NCBI RefSeq assembly: GCF_019976975.1
Contig: NZ_AP024630.1
Location: 2,790,001 to 2,854,000, forward strand
Length of the DNA stretch: 64,000 nucleotides
Direction: 5' to 3'
Source: Arthrobacter sp. NtRootA1
GTDB lineage: Bacteria; Actinomycetota; Actinomycetes; Actinomycetales; Micrococcaceae
In this document: piece by piece, positions 1-10,794 of the stretch
How the letters are laid out: each line of letters starts with the position of its first letter
Numbering within the stretch: position 1 is the first letter of the stretch
The notes under the pieces: model-generated
The model's input: the letters and a program-made list of their open reading frames with translations, nothing else
What the model was told of the DNA's origin: nothing
Databases searched by the model: none
Position numbers and translations under genes: made by a program

Positions 1-116
1 CTGGATGGGTCGGGCGGCTGGATGGCGGCAAGCCTCCGGTTCGCTGCCTCTTCAGCAGCGGCGTTAGCTTCCTCCGGCGTCGGCCGTCCAATGTCGTTGT
101 TGTTCGACGTATCCAC
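1..116 (-). CDS. arc: Proteasomal AAA ATPase ARC/Mpa, N-terminal start only (cut by window edge)
   Basis: Reading the minus strand from a GTG at 116 gives an open frame to the window edge, starting [20 protein letters not shown]. This Glu/Ala-rich, probably coiled-coil N-terminus resembles actinobacterial ARC/Mpa, the hexameric ATPase that recognises pupylated proteins and feeds them to the 20S proteasome. Only about 38 residues are inside the window, so no ATPase motif can be seen. The position immediately downstream of a trmI-type tRNA methyltransferase on the same strand matches the usual actinobacterial gene order. A nearby ATG at 123 is in another frame. The identification rests on the N-terminus and context only. 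Confidence 0.7.
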   Translation of the reverse strand, partial: MDTSNNNDIGRPTPEEANAAAEEAANRRLAAIQPPDPS

Positions 117-212
117 GATTCATCAGCCCCTTCCTGCGCTTAAGAAGACCTTAGTCCCGAAAAGCTCAGGGTGCTGTGTGACATCCGGAATGCGGACCCT
201 ATTGTGACCTTT

Positions 213-1301
213 TCAGTTTGTGACCGGGGGGTCGTCCTGGACGTTGGTTCCGGCGATGGCATCACGTGCGGCGCGCCGGAGTTTCTTATCCGATACGGCA
301 CGCTCCCCTACTGCTCCCGGAGTCCAGGCGTTCAGGTCTTCCTCGCTGAATTCGGTCTTGGATGGGCGCCGTTTGACGGATATTCCAGTGACGCCGTCGG
401 CGAGCCGCCTGGTGACCAGGAGGAATCCCGTGTGGGCCACCATGCGGTGGTCCGGGCGCACTGCGAGTCCTTCAAGGTGCCAGCCGCGGACCATGGATTC
501 CCAGGCATCGGGCTCGGTGAAGCGTCCGTCAGCCCTGATGGCCTCGGCCGTGCGGGAAAGTTGCGTCACCGTGGCCACGTAATTGATCCAGACGCCACCT
601 GGGGCCAGAACCGTTGCCACTGCGTCAAGGCACTCCCAGGGAGCAAGCATGTCCAGTACTACACGGTCTACGGAGCCGGGCGCCTCGGTGCGGACCACTT
701 CTTCCTGGAAGTCACCCAGGGAGATCTGCCAAGCGGGGTGCGGGCCACCGAAAATCGTCTCCACATTCCCCCGGGCGATATCCGCGAATTCTTCCCGACG
801 CTCAAAGGAATGGAGGTAGCCGCCGTCGCCTACTGCACGGAGCAAGGAAATGGACAGCGCACCGGAGCCCACGCCGGCTTCAACAACACGCGCACCGGGG
901 AAGATATCTGCCATCGTGACAATCTGGCCGGCATCCTTCGGATAGACAACCGCCGCACCGCGAGGCATGGACAGCACGAAGTCCGAGAGGAGGGGACGCA
1001 GCGTTTGGTACTGCTGGCCGATGTTATTGCTGACTACCGAACCATCAACCTTGCCGATTATTTCGTCGTGGTTCAGGAACCCGCGGTGGGTATGAAAAGC
1101 TCCCCCCACCTCAAGCGTGATGGTGTTCATCCGGCCACGCTCATCGGTGAGCTGCACCCGCTCGCCCACACGGAAAGGCCCACGGCGCCGGGCTGCCCCG
1201 GTTGGTTGCGTGGCAGTGTCAGTAGCTGGCTTGTCGATGCCGGTGTCCGCACCCGTGACAGTGCCTGCGCTTGTCTCAGCCGCGGCGGTTTCGCTGCTCA
1301 T
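213..1301 (-). CDS. trmI: tRNA (adenine-N1-)-methyltransferase, TrmI family (m1A58)
   Basis: The 362-residue product has a Thr/Ala-rich, low-complexity first 38 residues, then an OB-like N-terminal domain and a Rossmann methyltransferase domain. The SAM-binding motif EAGVGSGALS lies at about residues 141-150. The family methylates N1 of adenine 58 in the tRNA T-loop as a homotetramer. The start at 1301 is preceded by a Shine-Dalgarno-like AGGA 5 nt away. Upstream on the same strand is the site-2 protease gene; downstream is the start of arc, a common actinobacterial pairing. An 8-bp sequence from the last codons (218-225) recurs downstream of the stop (202-209). Confidence 0.93.
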   Translation of the reverse strand: MSSETAAAETSAGTVTGADTGIDKPATDTATQPTGAARRRGPFRVGERVQLTDERGRMNTITLEVGGAFHTHRGFLNHDEIIGKVDGSVVSNNIGQQYQTLRPLLSDFVLSMPRGAAVVYPKDAGQIVTMADIFPGARVVEAGVGSGALSISLLRAVGDGGYLHSFERREEFADIARGNVETIFGGPHPAWQISLGDFQEEVVRTEAPGSVDRVVLDMLAPWECLDAVATVLAPGGVWINYVATVTQLSRTAEAIRADGRFTEPDAWESMVRGWHLEGLAVRPDHRMVAHTGFLLVTRRLADGVTGISVKRRPSKTEFSEEDLNAWTPGAVGERAVSDKKLRRAARDAIAGTNVQDDPPVTN

Positions 1302-1410
1302 GTGGTGTTCCTCGCTCCTTGCGGCTGGGCCGCCATGTGTTGCTGCCGTATGGGCACCGAAATCTATGGTTTGTTCTACTGACCGGCACGTAACTCTACC
1401 GGCAAGGGGG

Positions 1411-2574
1411 TCAGGCGCGCCCGCTGCCCCGTGCTTCTTTACCTGTTATCGCTGTCACTACCGCCTGTTGGCGGAGCAACCCGGTCACGGTTCCGTTGTG
1501 GTCCACCACAGCGTATTCGCCACCCTCCAGCCGCGCCAGATACTGGATCAGCTCCTGGCCCTTGGACCATTCCGGGACGTAGGCGCCGGCAGCGAGGGCA
1601 TGCGCTACGGCGGTGACCGGCGTCGTCGCTGTGGCTTCGGGAGGAACCGCGGCAACCGCGCCCGGGTCCACCACTCCCTGGGGTTTTCCGTCAGGACCGC
1701 AAATTACGACGGCGGGACTCCCGGCAGGTGATACCAGCAGGATGTCCGCCACAGTAGCCGCGTTCGGGAGGCCGACTGCGGGCTCCGCCAGCCCGGCCGC
1801 GCTCACCAGGTAAAGGCGGCTGCGGAGTTTTGCATGGTGGATTGAGCTCGATGCGCCCATCCACAGGAAACCGCAAACAAGGACGGTGATGAGCATGAGG
1901 CTGATGTCCAGGGGCGCTCCGCTGAGGAAGGGCACTGCGATGAACCAAATGACAAGTGCGGCGACGATGACACGGCCTGACCATCCTGCCGCTATGGTTC
2001 CCTTGTCCTGGCTGCCTGTGGCCTTCCATACAGCCGACTCCACCAACCGGCCGCCATCCAAGGGCAGACCGGGAAGAACGTTGAAGATGCCAATGAGGAG
2101 GTTGGCCCACATCAGGATGTTTGCCAGGATTTCCGCGACGCCACCGAGGATGCCTGAAGTAAGGACAGCCCACATGCCGCCGGCCAGGATGAAGTTCGAC
2201 ACCGGTCCGGCAAGGGCGACGATGACTGAGCGTCCCGGGGATGCGGTGAAGCTTTCGAATTGGGTGTGACCGCCCCACAGGTTCAGGACAATCTTTTCCG
2301 TTGGCCAGTTGAACGCTTTGGCACTGAGCGCATGGGCAAGCTCGTGGACCAGGACGGAGAGCGCGAGCAGCAAGGCGTAGCCGAGCGCAACAAAGTAGGC
2401 CCAAATGCCCAGGTTGGGCATTCGCACCAGCAGGGCCGGCCCATAGACGATCACCGTGAAACCCGCGATGACGAACCACGAGTACGCGAGGTACACGCGG
2501 ATTCCCGCGATTCTCCCTAGTGGAATGCCGTCCTTCTTGGTAACAGCATGGTGTGGCGTGGAGGAGCTGCTCAC
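1411..2574 (-). CDS. Site-2 protease family intramembrane metalloprotease (M50) with C-terminal CBS domains
   Basis: This 387-residue membrane protein has the zinc motif HELAH at about residues 77-81 in a transmembrane segment. The second family motif (NVLPGLPLDGG, Asp at about 173) completes the metal site. Several hydrophobic segments fill roughly residues 25-235; the rest is a soluble, CBS-like tail that may sense adenine nucleotides. Family members cleave membrane-anchored substrates such as anti-sigma factors, but the substrate here is unknown. The ATG directly follows the stop codon of the HAD gene (no intergenic base), so the two are probably translationally coupled, and trmI and arc lie downstream on the same strand. 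Confidence 0.9.
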   Translation of the reverse strand: MSSSSTPHHAVTKKDGIPLGRIAGIRVYLAYSWFVIAGFTVIVYGPALLVRMPNLGIWAYFVALGYALLLALSVLVHELAHALSAKAFNWPTEKIVLNLWGGHTQFESFTASPGRSVIVALAGPVSNFILAGGMWAVLTSGILGGVAEILANILMWANLLIGIFNVLPGLPLDGGRLVESAVWKATGSQDKGTIAAGWSGRVIVAALVIWFIAVPFLSGAPLDISLMLITVLVCGFLWMGASSSIHHAKLRSRLYLVSAAGLAEPAVGLPNAATVADILLVSPAGSPAVVICGPDGKPQGVVDPGAVAAVPPEATATTPVTAVAHALAAGAYVPEWSKGQELIQYLARLEGGEYAVVDHNGTVTGLLRQQAVVTAITGKEARGSGRA

Positions 2575-3294
2575 CTAGTTTGCCCCTTCAAGCAGGTTTC
2601 CTGTCGCGAAGCGGTCGGCAACCAACTGCCTGACGTCTGCTGCGGACCGGCCTACCAAGGTTTCCCACATGACCATGCCGGGGTACCCGGGCAACGGAAC
2701 CTGGTGCGGGATGCCCACAGTCAGTACGCCCGATGCCAGGGCAGCCGTAGCGCCCGGAATGGAATCTTCCAACGCAACACAGTGATCGATGGTCAGGGAC
2801 GGGTCGTCGAGCCGAAGCCGTTCAACAGCCGTAAGGTAGGCCTCCGGATGCGGTTTGCCGTTGGTGACGGTGTCTCCGGTGACCAGGAATTCGAAGTAGG
2901 GCTTGCGGAGGCTTTCAACGATGACGCCGGCGAGCGGGCCCTCGGACATGGTGACGAGAGCACAGCGGATGCCTGCCTCGTGCAATTCGTCAAGCAACTC
3001 CCGTGCTCCCGGGCGCCAGGGAACTTCATTGCGGACGTGCGTGATCACCTGTGCGCTGAGGGTATCCACGATTTCCCGGGATTCAAGGCGGACTCCTGCA
3101 GATTGGAGTACAGCGGCGGAGTGCAGCAGGGACTGGCCCACCAACTGCATGGCCTGCTGGTGTGACCATGTCCCACCATGGGCCTCCACGAGTGCGCGCT
3201 CGGCGGCGATCCAGTAGGGCTCAGTGTCCACGAGGGTGCCATCCATATCCCAGAGCACGGCTTTGAGGAGGGGCTGACTGGATGACGAAGGCAT
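2575..3294 (-). CDS. HAD superfamily hydrolase (beta-phosphoglucomutase/phosphatase-like)
   Basis: The 239-residue protein carries HAD motif I as DMDGTLVDTE near residue 16, where the two Asp residues are nucleophile and acid/base. A helical cap follows, and a late acidic motif (ALEDSIPGA) binds magnesium. This organisation fits a subfamily I phosphatase or sugar-phosphate mutase; the substrate cannot be read from sequence. The start has no good Shine-Dalgarno sequence, but TAGACT lies 7 nt upstream (3302-3307), which suggests a leaderless mRNA. It heads a minus-strand series with the M50 protease directly after it and is divergent from the PAC2 gene. Confidence 0.9.
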   Translation of the reverse strand: MPSSSSQPLLKAVLWDMDGTLVDTEPYWIAAERALVEAHGGTWSHQQAMQLVGQSLLHSAAVLQSAGVRLESREIVDTLSAQVITHVRNEVPWRPGARELLDELHEAGIRCALVTMSEGPLAGVIVESLRKPYFEFLVTGDTVTNGKPHPEAYLTAVERLRLDDPSLTIDHCVALEDSIPGATAALASGVLTVGIPHQVPLPGYPGMVMWETLVGRSAADVRQLVADRFATGNLLEGAN

Positions 3295-3301
3295 GGTTTC
3301 A

Positions 3302-3307
3302 AGTCTA
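3302..3307 (-). promoter_or_regulatory. Candidate -10 element for leaderless HAD hydrolase mRNA
   Basis: TAGACT on the minus strand ends 7 nt before the ATG at 3294. There is no Shine-Dalgarno sequence in between. No convincing -35 box was seen. Inferred from position only. Confidence 0.4.
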
Positions 3308-3404
3308 CGTGGAAGCCGGGGCGCTTCCGGCCGGGCTTGCGCTGTGGGCGAATACAGGACACGCTCCGGCGCGAAATGCCATGCATCCGCAAGGGACTTG
3401 GACG

Positions 3405-3410
3405 TAGGGT
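3405..3410 (+). promoter_or_regulatory. Candidate -10 element for leaderless PAC2 mRNA
   Basis: TAGGGT ends 6 nt before the ATG at 3417, the spacing expected when transcription starts at the A of the start codon. No -35 box is obvious. Confidence 0.4.
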
Positions 3411-3416
3411 GAGTGG

Positions 3417-4322
3417 ATGAACAGTGTGGACGGGACCCCCGAAGGACAGGACAACAGCGCGGAGCCCGAGCGTTTCCTTAAGGAACCCGCGGAAGGCCAG
3501 CGCGTCACCGTAATGATCGCCGCGTTTGAAGGCTGGAACGACGCCGGTGAGGCTGCCAGCGATGCGCTGCACTATTTGAACAAGCTCTGGGACGGCAAGA
3601 AGGTTGCCACAGTGGACGCCGAGGAGTACTACGACTTCCAGTTCACCCGGCCCACCGTGCGGCGCACGTCCTCTGGTGCGCGCAAAGTCAAATGGCCGTC
3701 AACCCGGATCTACAAAGCGTCAGTTCCGGACAGCAATGTGGACGCTGTGTTTGTTCTTGGCACCGAACCTTCATACCGTTGGCGCGCCTACACCACCGAA
3801 CTCCTGGTCCATGCGGAGGCGCTGAAGGTGGACTCGGTCATTCTTGTGGGCGCGCTGCTGGCCGACGTTCCCCATAGCAGGCCTATTCCGGTAAGCACCA
3901 CCACAGAAGACAGTTCCCTTCGGGAACGGTTGAACCTGGAGGCCTCCCAATACGAGGGGCCCGTGGGCATTGTGGGTGTGCTCGCCGAGTTTGCCATGCT
4001 GGCAGGGCTGCCAACGGTGTCATTGTGGGCAGCGGTCCCCCACTATGTTGCGCAACCACCCTCGCCCAAAGCCCAACTTGCCATCCTTCACAAGATCGAG
4101 GACTTGCTCCAGGTTCCCTTGGACAGCCAGGCCCTGGCGGAAGAGTCCGAGGCTTGGGAACGCGGAGTGGACGAACTTGCCACCGAAGATCCTGAGATTG
4201 CCGCCTACGTGCGCCAGTTGGAGGAGGCCAAGGACACCGCAGACCTCCCGGAAGCATCCGGCGAATCGATTGCACGGGAATTCGAGCGGTATCTGAAGCG
4301 GCGCGGTAAGGACCGGCCCTGA
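3417..4322 (+). CDS. PAC2 family protein (proteasome assembly chaperone-like)
   Basis: This 301-residue protein belongs to the PAC2 family, related to proteasome assembly chaperones and widespread in actinobacteria. Its bacterial role is not well defined. The N-terminal half carries the typical motif around MIAAFEGWNDAGEAAS, followed by the conserved stretch LVGALLADVPHSRP. The C-terminal third is charged and helical. TAGGGT 6 nt before the ATG suggests a leaderless transcript. The gene converges on mshC, and the last 20 bp around its stop codon are tandemly duplicated at 4326-4345, where the copy forms the 3' end of mshC. Confidence 0.88.
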   Translation: MNSVDGTPEGQDNSAEPERFLKEPAEGQRVTVMIAAFEGWNDAGEAASDALHYLNKLWDGKKVATVDAEEYYDFQFTRPTVRRTSSGARKVKWPSTRIYKASVPDSNVDAVFVLGTEPSYRWRAYTTELLVHAEALKVDSVILVGALLADVPHSRPIPVSTTTEDSSLRERLNLEASQYEGPVGIVGVLAEFAMLAGLPTVSLWAAVPHYVAQPPSPKAQLAILHKIEDLLQVPLDSQALAEESEAWERGVDELATEDPEIAAYVRQLEEAKDTADLPEASGESIAREFERYLKRRGKDRP

Positions 4323-4345
4323 AGCGTAAGGACCGGCCCTAAAGC
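4306..4345. repeat. 20-bp tandem repeat spanning the stop codons of two convergent genes
   Basis: Two adjacent 20-bp units (4306-4325 and 4326-4345) match at 19 of 20 positions. The first contains the stop of the PAC2 gene (4320-4322) and the second contains the stop of mshC on the other strand (4339-4341). Read directly from the sequence. Confidence 0.9.
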
Positions 4346-5616
4346 TCCACGCCGAGCAGCGCGTCTACAGCATCGCCCATAAGTGCGGCGTCCATCCCGG
4401 ACACCGGGGCGTTGTTCCGCAATGCCTCCTCGGCCCAGCGATCGACGGCGGCAATGGCTCCGGGAGCGTTGAGGTCATTGGCCAATTCCAGGCGCATGGC
4501 CTCGACGAGTGCTGCGGCCGAACCGGCAGGGGCGGCGTCGCGGGCAGTGCGCCACCGGGCGAGCCGATCCTTTGCTGCCCCGAAGTCCGCCTCCGTCCAG
4601 GACCAATCAGAGCGGTAGTGGTGCGCGAGGATGGCAAGGCGGATGGCTGCTGGTTCCTCTCCGGCAGCCCGGAGCTTGGAGACCAGAACCAGGTTGCCCT
4701 TTGACTTGCTCATCTTTTCCCCATCAAGGCCTACCATGCCAGCGTGGGCATAGTGCCGGGCAAGTGGAACGCCCGCCAGTGAGTAAGCGTGTCCAGCTCC
4801 CATTTCGTGGTGCGGGAACACGAGGTCGGAGCCGCCGCCCTGCACGGTGAAAGGTGCGGGCAGGTACTTCTGCGCGATAACCGTACATTCGATGTGCCAA
4901 CCGGGACGGCCATCGCCGAGAGTGGCCCCCGGCCAGCTGGGTTCGCCTTCACGCGCTACCCGCCAGAGCAAGGGATCGAGCGCTTGGCGTTTGCCCGCCC
5001 TGTCCGGATCGCCGCCGCGCTCTGCAAAGAGTGCAAGCATTTCCGCTTCGCCGAGGCCTGACACGTCACCTAAAGTCCATGCATCCGTGGCGTCGGATCG
5101 TTTGCCGGCCATTTCGACGTCGTAGTAGACATCGCCGTCGGGCTCGCCGTCTGTGCCTTGTACGCGATAGGCGACGCCATCGGCAATAAGCCGCTCGATG
5201 GCGGGCACAATATCCGGAATGGCTTCCACCGCGCCGATGTAGTGATTCGGAGCAAGGACGTTGAGCGCGTCCATATCCGTGTGGAAAAGTTCAATCTGGC
5301 TCTGCGCCAGCTCACGCCAGTCCACGCCGGTGGCGGTGGCGCGCTCAAGCAGCGGGTCATCGATATCCGTAACGTTCTGGACGTAGGCCACCCGGATCCC
5401 GGCATCGCGCCAGGCCCTGTTGAGGAGGTCGAAGGCCACATAGCTGGCGGCGTGGCCCATGTGCGTGGCGTCGTACGGCGTAATGCCGCAGACGTACATC
5501 GATTGTTCCGGCTGCTGCTCTATCTCCACGACACGGCCGAGGGCGGTGTCGAAGAGGCGTAGTTGCGGCATTGTGCCGGGCAGCTCAGGAACAGGGCGGG
5601 AAGTCCACGATTTCAC
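4339..5616 (-). CDS. mshC: Cysteine--glucosaminyl-inositol ligase MshC (mycothiol biosynthesis)
   Basis: MshC joins cysteine to GlcN-inositol using ATP, the third biosynthetic step to mycothiol, the actinobacterial low-molecular-weight thiol. The 425-residue product resembles cysteinyl-tRNA synthetase. It has a zinc-binding Cys at about 43, a HIGH-like THMGHA at 51-56 and KMSKS at 301-305, followed by a short helical tail without a tRNA anticodon domain. Length fits the family (about 410-430). The GTG at 5616 is preceded by TAAGGT 6 nt away, readable as a leaderless -10 or a weak AAGG ribosome site. The uppP gene lies just upstream on the same strand. Confidence 0.95.
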   Translation of the reverse strand: MKSWTSRPVPELPGTMPQLRLFDTALGRVVEIEQQPEQSMYVCGITPYDATHMGHAASYVAFDLLNRAWRDAGIRVAYVQNVTDIDDPLLERATATGVDWRELAQSQIELFHTDMDALNVLAPNHYIGAVEAIPDIVPAIERLIADGVAYRVQGTDGEPDGDVYYDVEMAGKRSDATDAWTLGDVSGLGEAEMLALFAERGGDPDRAGKRQALDPLLWRVAREGEPSWPGATLGDGRPGWHIECTVIAQKYLPAPFTVQGGGSDLVFPHHEMGAGHAYSLAGVPLARHYAHAGMVGLDGEKMSKSKGNLVLVSKLRAAGEEPAAIRLAILAHHYRSDWSWTEADFGAAKDRLARWRTARDAAPAGSAAALVEAMRLELANDLNAPGAIAAVDRWAEEALRNNAPVSGMDAALMGDAVDALLGVEL

Positions 5617-5631
5617 GACTCAACCTTAGTG

Positions 5632-6465
5632 CTAGGCGCTGATCACATTGAAACCGAGCAGGACATACAAGGCCAGGCCAATGAGGATGCGGTACCAGAC
5701 AAAGAGCCTGTAGCTGCGTGTGGAGACGAACTTAAGGAACCACCCAATGATCACGTAGCCCACCACGAAGGCGATGACTGTGGCCAGGGCCGTCTCCGGG
5801 AGGCCGAAGGGACCGGCCAGGCCCTCCTTGGAAACCGTTTTGTAGAGCTGGTAGAGGCCGCTGCCGAAAACCGCCGGAATGGCGAGTAGGAACGAGTAGC
5901 GGGCCGCTGCTTCACGCGTGTACCCCATCAGCAGGCCGGCGGTAATGGTTCCGCCTGACCGCGAAACACCGGGAATCAGGGCCATCGCCTGGGCAAGGCC
6001 ATACAGAATGCCGTGTTTGTAGCTGAGCTGTGTGAGATCACGTTCCTGGCGGCCTACGGCATCGGCGACTGCCAGGATCATGCCGAAGACAATGAGCATG
6101 GTGGCGACAATCCACATGCTCCGCAGGACCGATTCGATCTGGTCCTGGAACAACAAGCCGAGCACGATGATGGGAAGGCTGCCCAGGATCACCAACCACC
6201 CCATTCGGGCGTCAGGATCGTTTCGTGGCACTTTTCCGCCCAGGGACCTGAACCAGGCTCCAATGATCCGCACAATGTCGCGCCAGAAATAGACGATGAC
6301 CGCAGTCTCCGTACCCAGTTGGGTAATGGCCGTGAAGGCGGCACCGGGATCGGCTGCATTCGGAAGGAATGAGCCCACGATCCGCAGGTGTGCGCTTGAA
6401 GAGATCGGGAGGAATTCGGTGAGGCCCTGCACCAGGCCCAGCAAGGCTGCTTCTATCCAGTTCAC
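5632..6465 (-). CDS. uppP: Undecaprenyl-diphosphatase UppP/BacA
   Basis: UppP dephosphorylates undecaprenyl diphosphate to recycle the lipid carrier used for peptidoglycan and surface polysaccharide. The 277-residue form begins [20 protein letters not shown] at a GTG at 6465. The open frame extends upstream, but that part lacks family similarity and would run into the divergent aldo/keto reductase gene. The family motifs [11 protein letters not shown] and [17 protein letters not shown] are present, with several hydrophobic helices. TAGGGT on the minus strand (6474-6479) lies 8 nt before the GTG, a possible leaderless promoter. Carrier recycling fits the polysaccharide locus nearby. Confidence 0.95.
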   Translation of the reverse strand: MNWIEAALLGLVQGLTEFLPISSSAHLRIVGSFLPNAADPGAAFTAITQLGTETAVIVYFWRDIVRIIGAWFRSLGGKVPRNDPDARMGWLVILGSLPIIVLGLLFQDQIESVLRSMWIVATMLIVFGMILAVADAVGRQERDLTQLSYKHGILYGLAQAMALIPGVSRSGGTITAGLLMGYTREAAARYSFLLAIPAVFGSGLYQLYKTVSKEGLAGPFGLPETALATVIAFVVGYVIIGWFLKFVSTRSYRLFVWYRILIGLALYVLLGFNVISA

Positions 6466-6504
6466 GTGAATAGACCCTACGTCATGAAGACTGGGAACTC
6501 CCCG

Positions 6505-6510
6505 TAAGCT
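6505..6510 (+). promoter_or_regulatory. Candidate -10 element for leaderless aldo/keto reductase mRNA
   Basis: TAAGCT ends 6 nt before the ATG at 6517, with no Shine-Dalgarno sequence between. It lies in the short divergent gap with uppP. Confidence 0.4.
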
Positions 6511-6516
6511 ATCAGC

Positions 6517-7449
6517 ATGCAGCAGCGTTATGTCGGGAACAGTGGGTTCCGTGTCTCCTCTTTGTCCCTCGGAACAATGTCCTGGGCACAGGAGACGGAT
6601 GAGCAGGACGCTGCGGAGTTGCTCCACGCTTTCGTGGACGCAGGTGGCACCGTCATCGACACCGCTGCATCGTATGCCCAAGGCCAGGCTGAGGCGATGT
6701 TGGGCTCCATGTTGGGTGACGTCGTGGCTCGCTCCGAAGTCGTGATATCTACCAAAGCCGGTGTCTCGGCGTCGGAATCCAGGCGCAGCATCAACGCATC
6801 ACGCGGTGCCCTGTTGTCAGCGTTGGACGCCAGCCTGGCAAGGCTTGGAACCGATTACCTCGATATCTGGTTCGTTCATGAGTGGGACCCGAATGTTCCC
6901 TTGGACGAGACTCTGTCAGCGTTGGAGCTCGCGCAGAGGACGGGACGTGCCCGATACGTGGGAATTTCCAATTACAACGGTTGGCAGACAGCCAAAGCGG
7001 CGGCAGTGGCTGGTTTCACGCTGGTAGCCAACCAATCCGAATATTCCCTGGTGCAGCGAAAGCCGGAGGAAGAGCTCATTCCTGCCGTGGAGGATGCCGG
7101 GCTCGGCCTGATGGCCTGGGCGCCCCTGGGCCGTGGTGTGTTGAGCGGAAAGTACCGGGGCCAGATTCCCGCGGATTCACGTGCTGCGCAGAGCAGGCTC
7201 GCTGCGTATGTTGAGACGTACCTTGAACCCAAGGCATCACGGGTAGTGGAGGCCGTCGCCATGGCGGCGCGGGGTTTGGGACGATCGCCGGTGGACGTAT
7301 CGCTGAGTTGGTTGCTTTCGCGTCCCGGCGTTGCCACGGCGATAGTGGGAGCCCGGAACGCCGTCCAGCTCAAGGAACTGCTGGATGCCCAGTTGACGGT
7401 TCTCCCGGCCGAAATTTCGCGCGCTCTGGAGGATGTCTCGGCGGTATAG
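6517..7449 (+). CDS. Aldo/keto reductase
   Basis: This 310-residue NADP-dependent oxidoreductase has the complete aldo/keto reductase tetrad. Asp and Tyr lie in [12 protein letters not shown] near residues 49-60, Lys in STKAGV, and His in IWFVHEWDP. The fold is a TIM barrel with the cofactor-binding segment near the C-terminus ([17 protein letters not shown]). It resembles the YdjG/voltage-channel-beta-like subgroup that reduces aldehydes and ketones; the substrate is not predictable. Transcription probably starts at the ATG itself. It converges on rmlA with a 12-bp gap. Confidence 0.9.
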   Translation: MQQRYVGNSGFRVSSLSLGTMSWAQETDEQDAAELLHAFVDAGGTVIDTAASYAQGQAEAMLGSMLGDVVARSEVVISTKAGVSASESRRSINASRGALLSALDASLARLGTDYLDIWFVHEWDPNVPLDETLSALELAQRTGRARYVGISNYNGWQTAKAAAVAGFTLVANQSEYSLVQRKPEEELIPAVEDAGLGLMAWAPLGRGVLSGKYRGQIPADSRAAQSRLAAYVETYLEPKASRVVEAVAMAARGLGRSPVDVSLSWLLSRPGVATAIVGARNAVQLKELLDAQLTVLPAEISRALEDVSAV

Positions 7450-7461
7450 CCTTAGAGGTCC

Positions 7462-9381
<1,920 letters not shown>

Positions 9382-9384
9382 CCA

Positions 9385-10794
9385 ATGGAACCCACTGAAT
9401 TGACAGCCCGTAGCACCCCCATCCCTGGGTTGGTGCTTTTCGAGCTGCCGGTCCACGGTGACCACCGGGGATGGTTCAAGGAGAACTGGCACCGTAGCAA
9501 GATGATGGCTTTGGGCCTGCCGGATTTTGGGCCGGTGCAGAACAACATCTCCTTCAATGCCCTCCGTGGAACAACGCGCGGTATCCACGCCGAACCATGG
9601 GACAAGTTTGTTTCGCTCGCATCGGGGCGGATTTTTGGTGCATGGGTGGACCTGCGGGATGGGCCAACCTTCGGAACGATGTTCCATGCCGAGCTGACGG
9701 CCAAGGACGCTATCTTCGTTCCGCGCGGTGTGGGCAATGCTTTTCAAACCCTGGAGGACGACACTGCCTACACCTACTTGGTCAACGACCATTGGAGCGC
9801 CGGCGCGCAAGCCGAATATACGTTCCTGAACGTTGGCGACGAAAACGTCGCCGTCCCGTGGCCCATACCCTTGGAGCGGGCCATCCTGTCAGCGCAGGAC
9901 CGCAACCATCCGAGGCTGGCAACAGTCACACCCATGCAATCCAGGCGGACATTGGTACTCGGCGCGGACGGACAATTGGGGAAGGCGCTCAGACAGGAGT
10001 TCGACGGCGACCCCACAGTCGACTTTGCGGGACGAGCCCAGTTCGATATCTCCGCAGAGAATTCCTATCTCGCCACCGATTGGCGCAAGTACTCCACCAT
10101 CATCAACGCCGCCGCCTTCACAGCAGTCGACGCCGCGGAGACAGCGGAAGGCCGCACTGCTGCCTGGAGCATTAACGCAGCTGCAGTGTCCCGCCTGGCC
10201 AGGACCGCCGTCGAACATTCACTGACGCTTGTCCATGTGTCCAGCGACTATGTGTTCGACGGCACGGCCGCCGTGCACCGGGAGGACGAGGCACCCGCTC
10301 CCCTGGGTGTCTACGGGCAAAGCAAAGCCGCCGGAGACGCTGCCGTTGCTGCGGTGCCGCGGCACTACATTGTGCGGAGCAGTTGGGTAGTGGGCGAGGG
10401 CCGCAACTTCGTCCGCACCATGGCTGGCCTGGCGGCGAAAGGCGTTGCGCCCACGGTGGTGGGTGACCAATGGGGGCGGCTGACATTTGCCTCTGATATT
10501 GCCGCAGGCATCAGGCACCTGATTACCCAACAGGCACCTTACGGAACGTACAACCTCACCAACGACGGCGAGCCGCAGTCCTGGGCGGACATTGCACAGG
10601 ACGTCTATCGACTCTGCGGTGCGGATCCAGGGAAAATCACCACCATCAGCACCTCCGAATACGCAAAACCCGGGACGGCGCCGCGCCCAGGCAGCAGCAT
10701 CCTGGACCTTTCGAAAATAAAGGAAGCGGGCTTCATTCCGTCCATGTCGCATGCCCGCTTGGAAGCATATCTGCGTTCCGGAACGTCACTTTGA
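9385..10794 (+). CDS. Fused dTDP-4-dehydrorhamnose 3,5-epimerase / dTDP-4-dehydrorhamnose reductase (RmlC-RmlD)
   Basis: One 469-residue protein covers the last two steps to dTDP-L-rhamnose. Residues 1 to about 180 are an RmlC-like cupin epimerase, with the conserved NNISFNALRGTTRGIHAE region carrying the catalytic His. From about residue 183 a second Rossmann domain begins (RRTLVLGADGQLGKAL) and continues as RmlD, with a YGQSKAAGD (YxxxK-like) catalytic segment. In most bacteria these are separate genes; fusions are known in Arthrobacter relatives. The gene follows rmlB by 3 bp and overlaps the convergent glycosyltransferase gene by 9 bp at its 3' end. Confidence 0.93.
   Translation: MEPTELTARSTPIPGLVLFELPVHGDHRGWFKENWHRSKMMALGLPDFGPVQNNISFNALRGTTRGIHAEPWDKFVSLASGRIFGAWVDLRDGPTFGTMFHAELTAKDAIFVPRGVGNAFQTLEDDTAYTYLVNDHWSAGAQAEYTFLNVGDENVAVPWPIPLERAILSAQDRNHPRLATVTPMQSRRTLVLGADGQLGKALRQEFDGDPTVDFAGRAQFDISAENSYLATDWRKYSTIINAAAFTAVDAAETAEGRTAAWSINAAAVSRLARTAVEHSLTLVHVSSDYVFDGTAAVHREDEAPAPLGVYGQSKAAGDAAVAAVPRHYIVRSSWVVGEGRNFVRTMAGLAAKGVAPTVVGDQWGRLTFASDIAAGIRHLITQQAPYGTYNLTNDGEPQSWADIAQDVYRLCGADPGKITTISTSEYAKPGTAPRPGSSILDLSKIKEAGFIPSMSHARLEAYLRSGTSL

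Noticed and set aside
171..1382. 403-residue plus-strand open frame opposite trmI
   Set aside because: It is the antisense of a clear methyltransferase gene and has no recognisable motif; long antisense frames are expected at this GC content.
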